Of a stretch of DNA of 64,000 bases, positions 38,501 through 46,437 are shown in pieces. The stretch covers positions 2,666,001-2,730,000 of the forward strand of contig NC_083531.1 in NCBI RefSeq assembly GCF_032362555.1, in the 5' to 3' direction. Each line of letters starts with the position of its first letter. The first letter of the stretch is position 1. This DNA comes from Amyelois transitella (taxonomy: Eukaryota > Arthropoda > Insecta > Lepidoptera > Pyralidae). Position numbers and translations under genes: made by a program. A model generated the notes under the pieces. It worked only from the letters and a program-made list of their open reading frames with translations, did no database searches and was not told where the DNA came from.

Positions 38501-40747
38501 TTGCTGGCCCATCGCCCCAAGTGTATAAGGTCAAGGTGTATAATCTCATGTGTGTAAAGACGCTGTGTCAGGTTTTTACACGAAGCGACCTTTCAATTCA
38601 ATTCTTTCATCTCATTTTTTCAATTTTTTCACTCATTCATCTCATTTTTTCAATTCTTTCACTCATTCATCTCATTTTTTCAATTCTTTCACTCATCTTT
38701 TTCTTTCAATTCATTCATTCATCTCTATTTTTAAATTCTTTCATCTCATTTATTCAATTGTTTCATTCATTCATCTCATTTTTTCAATTGTTTCATTCAT
38801 TCATCTCATTTTTCAATTGTTTCATTCATTCACCTCATTTTTCAATTCTTTCTTTCATTCATCTCATTTGTTTAATTCTTTCAATCAATCATCTCATTCT
38901 TTCAATAGGCTATTTGACTGTATTAAAAATATACATTTCTTTTATGTCATCAGTCTTAATATTATTTTTTTGGAGCGATTTGTAATAACGCGAGATAAAA
39001 ATATTGCATTATTTAAACAAAATCCGTCTCAGAAAATTAGGTTTTTATATGCAGCTGTCACGTGACTAAAAACGAACGTGATTGGCTATTTCTATTATGA
39101 CGTCAATTATCCATAAACAGACTGTGGATCGTACCGTTCCTTAGTGTTCGCTATTATTTTTCAAGATTTTATAAGTGTTTGATCTCTCAGGATTACTCAG
39201 ATAACATAGGTATTTAATAATGGAAACCAATTCCGCGAAAGCTGACAGTCGAAACCTACCAAAATTGGACGCAATAATGGTTGGAAGAAGAAATCTGGAT
39301 TGTCTTCTTCAAAGACAATCCAGATTTCTATGCTGAGATACGAACTGAGGAATGTGAAAACATCAATGTAAGTATATCTTGGTAACCACTGATCTTAGAT
39401 CATGATCTGAAACCACTTCTTGCGAATATTCAATTCCATCGGCATAGAAAAAAACAGTTTCGTAGGAGATTTTATTGTTGTATTAGTGCATTGAGGCACT
39501 GCACAACATTTATAGGAACTCTTTTAATAATTTTCACACATATGACGTGGCACAAGTTAAATAAAACAAGAGAAAATCAAAACTTTTCGAAACACCAACA
39601 AGCTTTGTATGATATTTACACGAAATTTACGTCACTGCATGCCATGGCCGCCATATTGCTAAAAGTCGCGTTTTGGCGGCATATTTGAATATTTCATTTT
39701 CTTTTTCGATTTTTTAATAAAATAGCTGTAATAAAGGCAGAAAAGTATTTTTGTAGGGCTCCTTATAAACAAATAAATACCCTAAGATAGTTTTTAGAAC
39801 TTTGTCAAATAGCCTATTCTTTCACTCATTAAATTATTTTCGATTGTTTAATTCATTCACACTGTTACAGACAAAAGTGCAGTTGGAGTCTCACATACGT
39901 ACTCACACCGGCGAGCGCCCGTTCATCTGCGAGTTCTGCCCGACCATGTTCTCGCAACAATCCAACTTGTACAAGCACAACAGACAGGTATTATTATTAG
40001 ATATTATATTCTAGCTGCTGTCCGCGACTTCGTTCGCCGTTATAGTTTATCGGAAAAAAAAGCTGACAAATAGCTGGCCCCTCGTATTGACCCTTAAAGG
40101 GGTGGGGAAAGTGATTTTTGTATTCATACATACATACATATTATCACGTCTATATGACTTGCAGAGTTGACAGAGCCAGCAGTCTCGAAAAGACTGAAAG
40201 GTTCAGATGTTTGGCCTAATGATAGAATTGAGATTCAAAAAGTGACAGGTTGCTAGCCCATCGCCTTAAAGAATCCCAAGTTTATAAGCCAATCCATTAG
40301 TCGCCTTTTACGACATCCGTAGGAAAAAGATGGAGTAATCCTATTCTATATTGGTTGACGGTTGTCATATTTATAATACGACAACCGTACCACTGGAATT
40401 AGGGATTTGAAAATTGGCTTGTATATTTTTAATGTGGTCTAGGGGAATTTCTCGAAATTCCCGCGGGAACGGTATTTCTCTTTGTACGGTTCGAGTATTA
40501 TATATATATATATATATATATACATATATAAAATATACATCAACAGGTCCACCTGAACATGAAATCAAAACGCTACCCGATGTGCAAGAAGCGTAAAGAC
40601 GAGCAAACCCCGGAGGCGGCGCCGGAAACGTACCGCCACGTGTTGAGGAAACGGAAGGAGGAACAACCACCGGATGTGACCAACGAGTATAGACCGGGAA
40701 TGAGTGTGTTCGGGCATTATGTCGATGAGAGGTACTGTCCGGTTTGA
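23566..40747 (+). CDS. ZAD C2H2 zinc-finger protein, gene B (15 exons, 672 aa predicted)
   Basis: Coding exons: 23566-23694, 29024-29149, 29891-30047, 30501-30656, 31129-31310, 31687-31881, 32364-32452, 33022-33144, 34597-34704, 35165-35273, 36201-36319, 37114-37222, 38302-38400, 39871-39987, 40547-40747. GT/AG and phase fit at every junction, total 2019 nt. The ZAD is split over exons 1-2 (LLCTACL, then [10 protein letters not shown]). Exons 3-5 encode an acidic then Lys-rich linker. Exon 6 has [13 protein letters not shown] before the first of 11 C2H2 fingers (CMTCLVGF). Finger 7 (CETCKINF, exon 11) has the wide H-x6-H spacing of U1/JAZ-like fingers. The last fingers are joined by HTGERPF, a classical DNA-binding linker. 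The basic C-terminal tail has no fingers. Inferred nuclear DNA-binding regulator. Intron 1 (5.3 kb) hosts a LINE. Confidence 0.88.
24161..27097 (-). CDS. LINE ORF2: endonuclease and reverse transcriptase (978 aa)
   Basis: Uninterrupted from an ATG. The APE-type endonuclease occupies about res. 30-260, with QNIAG, ISEH, GGTCIL, IYRPS, CGDFN and SDH blocks, so the catalytic residues look present. The reverse transcriptase (about 450-760) has [23 protein letters not shown] and the active-site FADD. A KTKLMHF block and C-terminal region follow. The start overlaps ORF1 by 83 nt in another frame, which suggests reinitiation or frameshifting. The function would be target-primed reverse transcription of the element RNA. 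No stop or frameshift is visible, so the copy may be young. Confidence 0.93.
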   Translation of the reverse strand: MTLKTPNLKTQLLIRVQIFFANQSKGNKLTILHQNIAGLLNKSDLLTVNIEVLADQKIDIDIICISEHFIRSGEEDEIELSNYVPAAIYARPDIKRGGTCILLKKYFRYNELHYIAELSVPGVVECCATELIQYQMVILCIYRPSTSKDFDIFYEKLDLILKTLYNKNSYKNIIMCGDFNINVLVKNNLSQDFEYFLMNYNLQLQIKEVTRPTSQTCLDNFAHNLRDQCNSQVIDFALSDHTAQILEIPINKINELYNWRVKRRNLSNEHMNLFKKYIKSFPFEGIYSTNDINTAFDYFFDNFKMIYDLCFPFKIQTVNRNKKNLRWVSKGIKICSKKKRLLLWKHRIAPSSQSKINLVNYSKKLKKIINMTQRVQNSSYISNSQNKSKATWQIINNKNNKKDFILEIENEGNIVSEPILMADTFNTYFIDKIENSSNNLQDKVDLKAQPQSMFLLPIMVEEIIKIIKTLKNTNSTGYDDISTKAVKFVCEDIADHLAHLINMSISAGVYPDNLKPTIIIPLHKTGDKKRMSNYRQIALGSIFTKIFEKYLYNALYNYLTKYDILCDEQKGFRKNKTINMAIYDLIEIVMKNVDNRNPVCVMYTDMTQAFDYVNRKRLINKLDKYGIRGNVLNLIKSYLNNRMQCVKLTSLCHKTKQETNNVSNYKLNRFGVPQGSVLGPLLFLIYINDLPLNIKQNMVLFADDSTAVIKCVDPNCYELDVNNTLNDIIKWLDINNLKINLQKTKLMHFYNKKLPLNICVKNNNLNIEEVQETRFLGLKVDSKLTWDSHIESICKKLHKSAYALFRLSKKVKLDVTLVAYHGMVTPHLSYGVIFWGNSRENDKVFKAQKRCLRSMCGLKSMESCVPIFKTLKLLTLPCVYIMEICIFVKSNPHLFQKLIDTRKRPNNLRSQYQLKLATGGHKTAMLGKSVIGMAPIIFNKLPDYLKKLDIVTFKKEIKLLLTAKCYYSVNDFLKDIVT
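27015..28250 (-). CDS. LINE ORF1: PHD-like finger, coiled coil, esterase-like domain (411 aa)
   Basis: Starts at the ATG on 28248-28250 (MTTLC); the frame is open further upstream but without an ATG. The N-terminus has C-x2-C ... C-x2-C and a final C-x2-C in a PHD-like pattern. A coiled-coil stretch ([13 protein letters not shown]) and a Lys/Asn-rich linker follow. The C-terminal 150 aa (starting near [13 protein letters not shown]) fits the SGNH/esterase-like region known from CR1/L2 ORF1 proteins. Probable RNA/nucleic-acid chaperone role; the esterase assignment is tentative. Confidence 0.8.
   Translation of the reverse strand: MTTLCDGCKIIIEDEMCVKCGVCNQFYDLVCANISTQIFKTMTKSQKDAWNCVICKSKQPKKDNTNTPVRTSFDGGVTMHRGAATKSPVYLDLSIYEQTNENSTIPSDSEHEDQLQDLKKEIVELKEKLKLANQKISGLLMENGNLKQMITDFKTVHKTSENLSSTKKGKQTSNNTKKAKNNLEGQENTEKRSNIKNQNPLTINQKPENVTKKICMISSNKNIKMVSIAQKHFGDCNLCHYLKPNCGINNLIDNLDTKLEGFTHRDCCIIFIGEEDFKTTNNYFDLVLNLRETLKVITHTNIVICLPTFVCNNSSTIFNWRLECFNNLLYLDIHTHNYAYLLDSNLNLTYDCDMFSVRYGTIKNKGMKKIFDDLKELVFSIVTEDDVKNTEFEDTIVNTCTNFFRKSIQGK
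28698..28951 (-). repeat. Family 1 SINE-like element, full length
   Basis: Flanked by an 11-bp direct repeat TTTAATGATAC (28687-28697 and 28952-28962). Intron 1 of gene B, 70 bp upstream of exon 2. Confidence 0.9.
29172..29446 (-). repeat. Family 2 retroelement tail
   Basis: Begins 22 bp after the exon 2 donor of gene B. Truncated family 1 copies follow at 29460-29622 and 29679-29828 (both +). Confidence 0.8.
30072..30447. repeat. Inverted pair of family 1 fragments
   Basis: 30072-30305 is reverse and 30307-30447 forward, abutting each other, in intron 3 of gene B. A further forward fragment is at 30848-31048 in intron 4. Confidence 0.75.
31402..31653 (-). mobile_element. Diverged solo LTR of the TRIM family
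   Basis: TGTAGCGGGAGCGACGATTCGG start, GATGTTGTGTCGGAGG inside; the end is degenerate. Intron 5 of gene B, 34 bp before exon 6. Confidence 0.7.
31893..32000 (-). repeat. RTE LINE 3' fragment
   Basis: Complement of GGCGTGATTTAATG and the GTGGATGAAGC coding tail, 12 bp after the exon 6 donor of gene B. Confidence 0.65.
31999..32320 (-). repeat. Family 1 element with internal double palindrome
   Basis: A reverse-oriented copy whose 5' part is present three times in alternating orientation. Hairpin 1 (32191-32220) has 13-bp arms around CATC. Hairpin 2 (32230-32299) has perfect 33-bp arms around CATC. Intron 6 of gene B. Confidence 0.9.
33205..33722 (-). repeat. tRNA-derived SINE (family 3) split by a family 1 insertion
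   Basis: The tail half is 33205-33254, then a family 1 element (33255-33520, minus), then the rest with the tRNA-like head to 33722. An 11-bp duplication TTAGCTTCGAA brackets the inner insertion. Intron 8 of gene B. Confidence 0.88.
33775..33960 (+). repeat. SINE fragment (family 6)
   Basis: Contains GGTTGCATCCTCACCACTCT, GGAGCCCGGAGTACGCCTTT and ACGAAGCGACTCCCGTCTGA. The same motifs occur in reverse at 45055-45515 and near 43590-43705. Confidence 0.65.
34198..34435 (+). repeat. tRNA-derived SINE (family 3), forward copy
   Basis: Head GCCTCTGTGGCGCAGCGG, B box GGTTCGAATC; body to TTTGTCCCGTATATATTTAT; intron 8 of gene B. Confidence 0.88.
34755..35091. mobile_element. Mariner/Tc1-like MITE, copy 2
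   Basis: Inverted ends CAGGGTGACATTTAAAACAA and its complement to GTCACCCTG, bounded by TA. Shorter than copies 1 and 3 and in opposite internal orientation. Intron 9 of gene B. Confidence 0.85.
35323..35512 (+). repeat. Family 4 retroelement tail
   Basis: ACTAGCGACCCGCCCCGGCT to CTATGTAGTGATG, followed by a full family 1 element at 35541-35800 (+). Intron 10 of gene B. Confidence 0.8.
35916..36165 (-). repeat. Family 1 element close to the exon 11 acceptor of gene B
   Basis: A 15-bp target duplication ACCATAAATTTACAT lies on both sides. The right end is 35 bp from exon 11. Confidence 0.92.
36402..36668 (+). repeat. Family 2 retroelement tail
   Basis: Full-length type, intron 11 of gene B. 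A family 5 repeat follows at 36866-37045. Confidence 0.8.
37244..37814. repeat. Three family 1 elements in series
   Basis: 37244-37438 (minus, with an internal deletion), 37480-37641 (plus) and 37645-37814 (minus). Intron 12 of gene B. LINE 3' fragments lie at 37857-38060 and an RTE tail at 38173-38254. Confidence 0.8.
38590..38904 (+). repeat. TTCATTCATCTCATTTTTTC minisatellite
   Basis: About 11 imperfect ~28-bp units of CATTCATCTCATTTTTTCAA. The two overlapping Phe/Ser/Ile-rich frames here (38521-38985, 38550-39065) are translations of the satellite and are not genes. Intron 13 of gene B. Confidence 0.9.
38904..39818. mobile_element. Non-autonomous DNA transposon with 15-bp inverted ends
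   Basis: The left end AATAGGCTATTTGAC and right end GTCAAATAGCCTATT are exact complements. ATTCTTTCA flanks both sides; it could be a target duplication, but the flank is a microsatellite. Inside is a short coding-like start ([12 protein letters not shown] at 39220) that soon breaks. The family is uncertain: 2-bp AT target sites would suit ISL2EU, 9-bp ones a MULE. Confidence 0.75.
40127..40362 (-). repeat. Family 1 element, diverged
   Basis: Intron 14 of gene B. A pure (TA)n run (40500-40522) follows just before the exon 15 acceptor. Confidence 0.75.
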
Positions 40748-43700
40748 ATGACTGAACGACTTACTCATATCTGCGTGTTCAAGAAGGAGAAAATGCTGCA
40801 GTGCAGTTTGTTACCGCTTCTTCTGCACTGACGCCTTGGAAGCGGCAGTTAACTTAGTTTTGAGTAATTTATTTGACGTCAACCAAACGTTTGACAATTA
40901 TTAAGCGATATGTAGTATATATTCATTATTATAGGATAACTACATATCCTATAATAATAAAAAAAAATAATTTGAATTTCACTATGGAGAATGGAAAAAT
41001 GGGTTGCACTCCACACGGAGACGGTGAAAACTATTAATTTTTAACCCATCACTAAAAAGTACACGCCGCTTATCGAAAGTCAGAATGAAACAATGATTTC
41101 AAGTGGACTTATTTCTTGAATTAATTCAACATGAATGTGAAAGGTTTTTTTCATGATTTCAAGTTGACTTATTTCTTGAATTAATTCAACACGAAAGTGA
41201 CAGATATTGCCTTTATTTCTTTTTGTGATGGAGCGATACGAAAATATTTGAAGGCATTTTTTTTTATTGTTTCATGTTTACTTAAATTAGCGTATTTACC
41301 ATGATTGTTTTGTCTCCAATTCTTCGCTACTATGTGGTTTAGCAAACTGGCTTTATTTATAAACCTAAATTTAAAAAAACTATATTGAAATTTGAGTCTC
41401 TTCTAATGATGTAAAATTTTAGTTTTTCTTCAAAAGTTCATCAGTTGTATAATGTATCTGTAATAAAAATATTTAGAGAGCTAGTGGTAACCCGTGTAAT
41501 GAGAACACGGAAGGAGGAACAGCAACCGGATGTGACCGTAAGACCGTCAGCATTTATAATGTTAAGTATGGATGGATATTGATTCTCTTGAAATGTTAAT
41601 TTTCGTGGAATGTATAAGAAATGAGATTTTTCTTTTGCTAAAATGAGATTTAGAATCAGATTTAAAACTTAAATCGAAAAAGACTTAGCTTAGTTTTATT
41701 TATGACGATATTGTAAAAAAATGTAAGTGTATATCGTAGCGTAATAATCATAGCGACTGATTTTTGTAATGTGCAATAAATTATGAAATATTCCAAGTAA
41801 TTCGAGTTGTTTCATTAAAAGAACATCATTCAATAGTTAACTTTTTGCTCGGAGTATTTTTTCGTGGAATTTTTTTGGAATACCTAACCTATATATCGAT
41901 ACTCTCCTTTTTTAAACTTTCCAAATTTCTAAAACTTTTTCCTAAGTGTTGAAAGGTGTAAGTACGAACACTTTTCTGAAAACCGCATCAAATTCGGTTT
42001 AGCGAAACGCGAGATAATCGCGGACAAACACCTACGTATGAAGGTACAGGTCAAGCTGAGAATCTCCATTTTTTAGAAGGTGGTTAAAAACAAAAATAAA
42101 ATTTCTTTTCTGCTGGGACCAACATCTACCAATTGTCTGATCAACCTTTACATGGGAGAGTGAAATATATTTTTTGGATTTGCTCCAATGCTTATAAGAA
42201 AACCTTCTGGGTTTTCTCGTCGAAATGCTGTTAAAATCCTTAATTTACCATATATTCACCATGTAAATGCTTACTGAGTGACTGGCAGACAAGTCAACAG
42301 CCCTATAAAGACCTATAGGCCTCCTGGAGCTTTTTGGCTAAATGAAAGAATACCTAGATTAAAAAAGTGACAAGTTGCCAGCCCATCGCCTAAAAGATGA
42401 ATCCCAAGTTTATAAGCCTTAGTCGCCTTTTACGACATCATGGGAAAGAGATGGAGTGATCCTATTCTTTTGTGTTGTTTTGTATGTTTTACTCTTATGG
42501 TGCAATAAAGAGTGTTATCTATCTTTTTTTGGTGCCAGGAACCACACGGCAATCTGTGCTAAAAATATATTTTGGGGGCGTCCACGGCACCCAATAGCAG
42601 ATGCATTACTGTCAATATTTCATATTTTTTTTTATAAATGAGTGTTTTTCACCTCAAATCTGCCTGGTACAATATTTATTGGCTCAGTAATTTTGAGATA
42701 TCCTGATCAGTGATCGCTTTTATACATACAATTTAGATTTAAAAAAAAAACAATAATTCCATTTATAAAAATAATCGAGATGCTGATTTACTCCTAGATA
42801 TATCAAAAATTTCATTAATATTTTGCAAAATATCATTTCTGCCTTTTATTCTGCTGTATTTTTTTGACGAAATGCCTTTATTTTTTGACTTTTTACTCTT
42901 TGGAGCGACATACTTCATTATTGTGTCCATTCTTGTAGTCACATCTGGTAGTGATAAAATAATCTTGTTATTTACTATTATGGGGTTAGGTTTGGTCGCA
43001 ACCTCTTTTCAAAAGAGTAGTTTGTGGTCGAAAATCCTTAGGTTGGTGTGGTTTTAACGCGATGGAATTACTAACCCGAATTGAATCTTGATCACTTTCT
43101 TGAATGCACATATTTCCTTACAATATTTTCCTTCACCATTAAGTTAGCAGTCGAACTAATGTACGTAACCCAGAAAATAGTAGTTCACATGTAGATGGGA
43201 TTACTAGAATTTATGACCTTGGAACGGTATATTTAAAACTAATCTACTATAATAGCCTAGAGTTGAACTTTAAAATACCCGTTAAATTTTACTAAATTGA
43301 GGCGTGTGTCAGTCATAACCTACTTATTTAACCTCAATTTTTGCCTAAAAATTTATACTTGCCATGTACTCTAAAAAGAACAAATAAACCTACCAAAATT
43401 CAGTTGTTTCTTAAGTGGTGGTTTACATTGATTCATACGCCAAGTTTTCTTCAAAACAAACACAAGGAAGGCTGCTAGTAGTCCATAATATTACCTGTAA
43501 TTGATAAGGTGCCCGACTAATGCGTGTGGAAGAGGCACAGGTATTAATGACTCTTCTTGAGCTATGTACATTAGTTTATATGCTAACCGGTGAGCCAGCC
43601 CAGGCAGGCAGATGGGAGTCGCTTCGTGTACAAACCTGACTTACCTTATCCAGGATCATGGACAAAAAAGCGCCAAGATGTAACCGGAACCAATGCTTGT

Positions 43701-43859
43701 AGGAAGAAGAGGTTTATTTATTATTAGTTGTGAATCTAGGTCTTTATTATTACGAAGATTAGGCACTATTTATTATCAATATTGTCTGGTTGTCATCATC
43801 AAATTCTATGATGTTTATTAAGTATGCTTTTATTCACAAATGGCCCTTAATAAGTAATT
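40748..43859. other. Interval between gene B and the secreted-protein gene
   Basis: It holds the gene B 3'UTR (candidate AATAAA at 41462-41467), a family 5 repeat (40778-40975), a decayed copy of the last gene B exon (41490-41560), retroelement tails (41950-42090), a diverged family 1 element (42278-42556, minus) and a family 6 fragment (43590-43705). The 61-aa frame at 42872-43057 has hydrophobic content but no support. Confidence 0.55.
41490..41560 (+). pseudogene. Decayed partial copy of gene B terminal exon
   Basis: AACACGGAAGGAGGAACAGC and AACCGGATGTGACC align with the gene B exon 15 bases that encode [12 protein letters not shown]. The frame is broken (TAA, TGA). It lies 750 bp downstream of the gene B stop. 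Confidence 0.75.
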
Positions 43860-45584
43860 TTAATCAAACTTAAGTCTTTTAACCTCATTTTCAATTTGTC
43901 TCAACAGTAACTCTCCTTCCCTTTTTATTGCTTCTTCACTTTTCAGTTCAGGTTTCAATGAAGCGAACCTTCTTAATATTACTTCCTTTCCATTATCTGT
44001 TGTCACTGTACTTTCATCTGATTCTTTACGTTTCTTATATTTATTTGTTTGTTTCTTTTTATGTTTGAGTTTTCTAGTTATCTTTTTAGGTCCCGTTTGA
44101 GCTATTATATTTGGTTCTAACGTATGTGTACTTTGAATTTCCATATTGTTGTCTTCATTATTAGGATCATTTGCTGATGTTGTACTTTTCTCTTTTATTT
44201 CTACCTGTAGTTCGCGATCACCTTTTTTGTTTGGTTTTATAATATCAATAGATAATGTATCTTTTTTAGTTTTTATGTTTCCCACCTTCATTTCCTTTTT
44301 TAACTTTGCTTCATTTTCAACTTTAATTTCACTTTCAGTATTAAAATGACCAAAAATATTACTTACAACAATCAGTTCATTTAATTCTGTTATTAATTTA
44401 TTTCTAGCGTCATCGCTAAGACTTTTTAATCTTTTGAAAATAATGAAATTAAGCGCTCCTTTAATTATTTTCTTTATGTCTGTATGATTTTCATTGCCGC
44501 CTGTAATATCCGTAATTATGGCCTGAAAAGGTTTTCTGTCGGTTCTGTTATAAAACTGATCAGCAAAACTGACGACTTTTCGCAAAATTGTATCATGATC
44601 GTTCATAGCAGACTTTATTCTTGATTTTATATCGTTAACCGACATGGTATCCCAATCACGGAGGCTTTTCAGGAAACCTATTTCAATTTTTTTATCCCTG
44701 AACAATGATTTGAACTTTGAACGATTGATAAAATCGTTAATTACAGATTTTAACGATGCTGTTACGTTTCTAACATAATCGTCATTCATATTTAGCAGTG
44801 CACTCCCCACATTCTCCAAGAATTTTGTGAGTTCTCCAGGTCGTTTGGCTCTGTACTCTGGTGCTACGGCCCTGAAATGTCTGTCCAAGCCGAGCAATAC
44901 AGATTTAAGATTGTTCAGTACTGAGTTTTCGCGGTACAAGTCGCTTGGACGAAACAGAAACGATGTTTCAACGTTTATATGTACAGATCGGGGGTCCACC
45001 GCAGATGTTTCTGAATAGTATAAACTTACTTATTATGATTATTTCTTAAATCTCAGCGTCAGTGGTCGAGTTGGTAAAGTGCCCGGTTTAAAATGTGTCA
45101 TGCGCAGAAAGTCACGTGTTCGGCTATGTACTAAACACTATTTTCGAAGTTATGTAGATACATAAGTTTGAATAATAACCCATGCTCTTACAGTGAGGGA
45201 AAACATCGTGAGGAAACCTGCACATTCAGACAACTGGATGTGTGACCATGATCGATCCAATACGGGTTAGGTTGCCCTGCAAAGGTGCGGAGGTCAGATA
45301 GGAGTCGCTTCGTGTTAAAATCTGATTCACTCAATCCAGGATCTTTGGTCAAAGGCATACCACGGGCTCCTCTCTAAGAGTGGTGGGGATGCAACCGGTA
45401 CTAAAGCCAGGTGGAGGAAGACTAGTGTACATGGCCGATTTGGGATTTGAACCTGTGCCCTTTTGAGACACACGCATTTAAACCGGGTACCTTACCGATT
45501 CGGCCACCGACACTCAATATAGTCATAGGTTAGTGTTAAAATATATTTACCAAAGATTTGTAGAACTAATATCCATAGAAACAT
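43860..45584 (-). CDS. Cysteine-free, Lys/Asn/Glu-rich secreted protein of unknown family (2 exons, 394 aa)
   Basis: Coding exons 45551-45584 (34 nt) and 43860-45010. Donor GTAAAT, acceptor TATTCAG; the join keeps frame (1185 nt with stop). I chose this start because exon 1 gives MFLWILVLQIF, a compact signal peptide, with likely cleavage after TSA (res. 15). The second exon alone has no ATG at its open start. The mature chain has no cysteine, several N-glycosylation sequons (NVT, NRS, NRT, NHT) and a predominantly helical look. The acidic/basic C-terminal third is rich in Lys runs (KLKHKKK, YKKRKE). I do not recognise the family. The intron carries an inverted SINE. Minus-strand AATAAA sits near 43827-43832. 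Confidence 0.8.
45055..45515. repeat. SINE with tRNA-like heads at both ends (inverted)
   Basis: The left head AGTGGTCGAGTTGGTAAAG points inward; the right head (complement GGTGGCCGAATCGGTAAGG) also points inward, with a B box GGTTCAAATCC. The body shares ACGAAGCGACTCC with other family 6 copies. It fills the intron of the secreted-protein gene. Confidence 0.7.
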
Positions 45585-46024
45585 GTCTTTCCGCTTGCGA
45601 AATCATACTATAAATTGTGTAACGCAATACACACAAGTTAGTATAATTTTATTGCCTTGAAATAAAACTACTTTGTATTTATTTACGTGAAACTTTCTAC
45701 CAAACTACAAAAAATATTATAGGAAATATGTATAAAATTTACAATCAACAATTCTTTAGGAATAATTTGTATCCAGGTGAAAACTTATTATTTTTTCTGC
45801 CTGATTTGTGTAAGAATAAAATAGGTATAAGTGTTTTAATTATGTTTTTTTAATTACAATACCTATTACAAATCTCTATATATTTATTAACATATCTAAA
45901 GCCTAAAGGAAACTGATATTTTTGAACCTTAATTTGTTCCTATGTATACTATATTCTGATATGTATATATATTTTTGTAGTACATAGTTCTTATATATAT
46001 ACTACAAAAATACATATCTTTTTT

Positions 46025-46263
46025 TTTATATATGGGACAAATTACACTGATTGAGTTAGCCTCGATGTAAGTTCGAAATTTGTGTTACGAGATACTAACT
46101 CAACGATACTATATTTTATAATAAATACTTATATAAATAAACATCCAAGACCCAGGGCAATCAGAAAAAGTTCTTTTCTCGATCCCGGTCCTCGATCTCG
46201 ATTCGAACCCGGGACCTCTGGTGTCACAGACAAGCGTACTACCGCTGCGCCACAGAGGCCGAC
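46025..46263 (-). repeat. tRNA-derived SINE (family 3)
   Basis: From TATGGGACAAATTACACTGA to the head complement ACCGCTGCGCCACAGAGGCC; located between the secreted-protein gene and gene C. Confidence 0.85.
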
Positions 46264-46437
46264 AAATTTTTTTTTTTTCTGTAGTATCTACCTATTACGC
46301 TTTACTTTAGATTACCGTCCATTACATCTACATCCAAACAGATAAACAGACTCGCATTTACATATAATAAAAAGTACAGTTTTCAATAAAAATAAAACGA
46401 TCAATCATCAACAAATTTCGTTTATTAATTCGTAACA

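Noticed and set aside
38521-39065. Two Phe/Ser/Ile-rich frames of 154 and 171 aa
   Set aside because: Translations of a TTCAATTCTTTCATTCATC satellite; composition is explained by the repeat.
42872-43057. 61-aa hydrophobic frame, possible small membrane protein
   Set aside because: No homology or splice evidence, AT-rich intergenic DNA, and hydrophobic bias is expected from T-rich codons.
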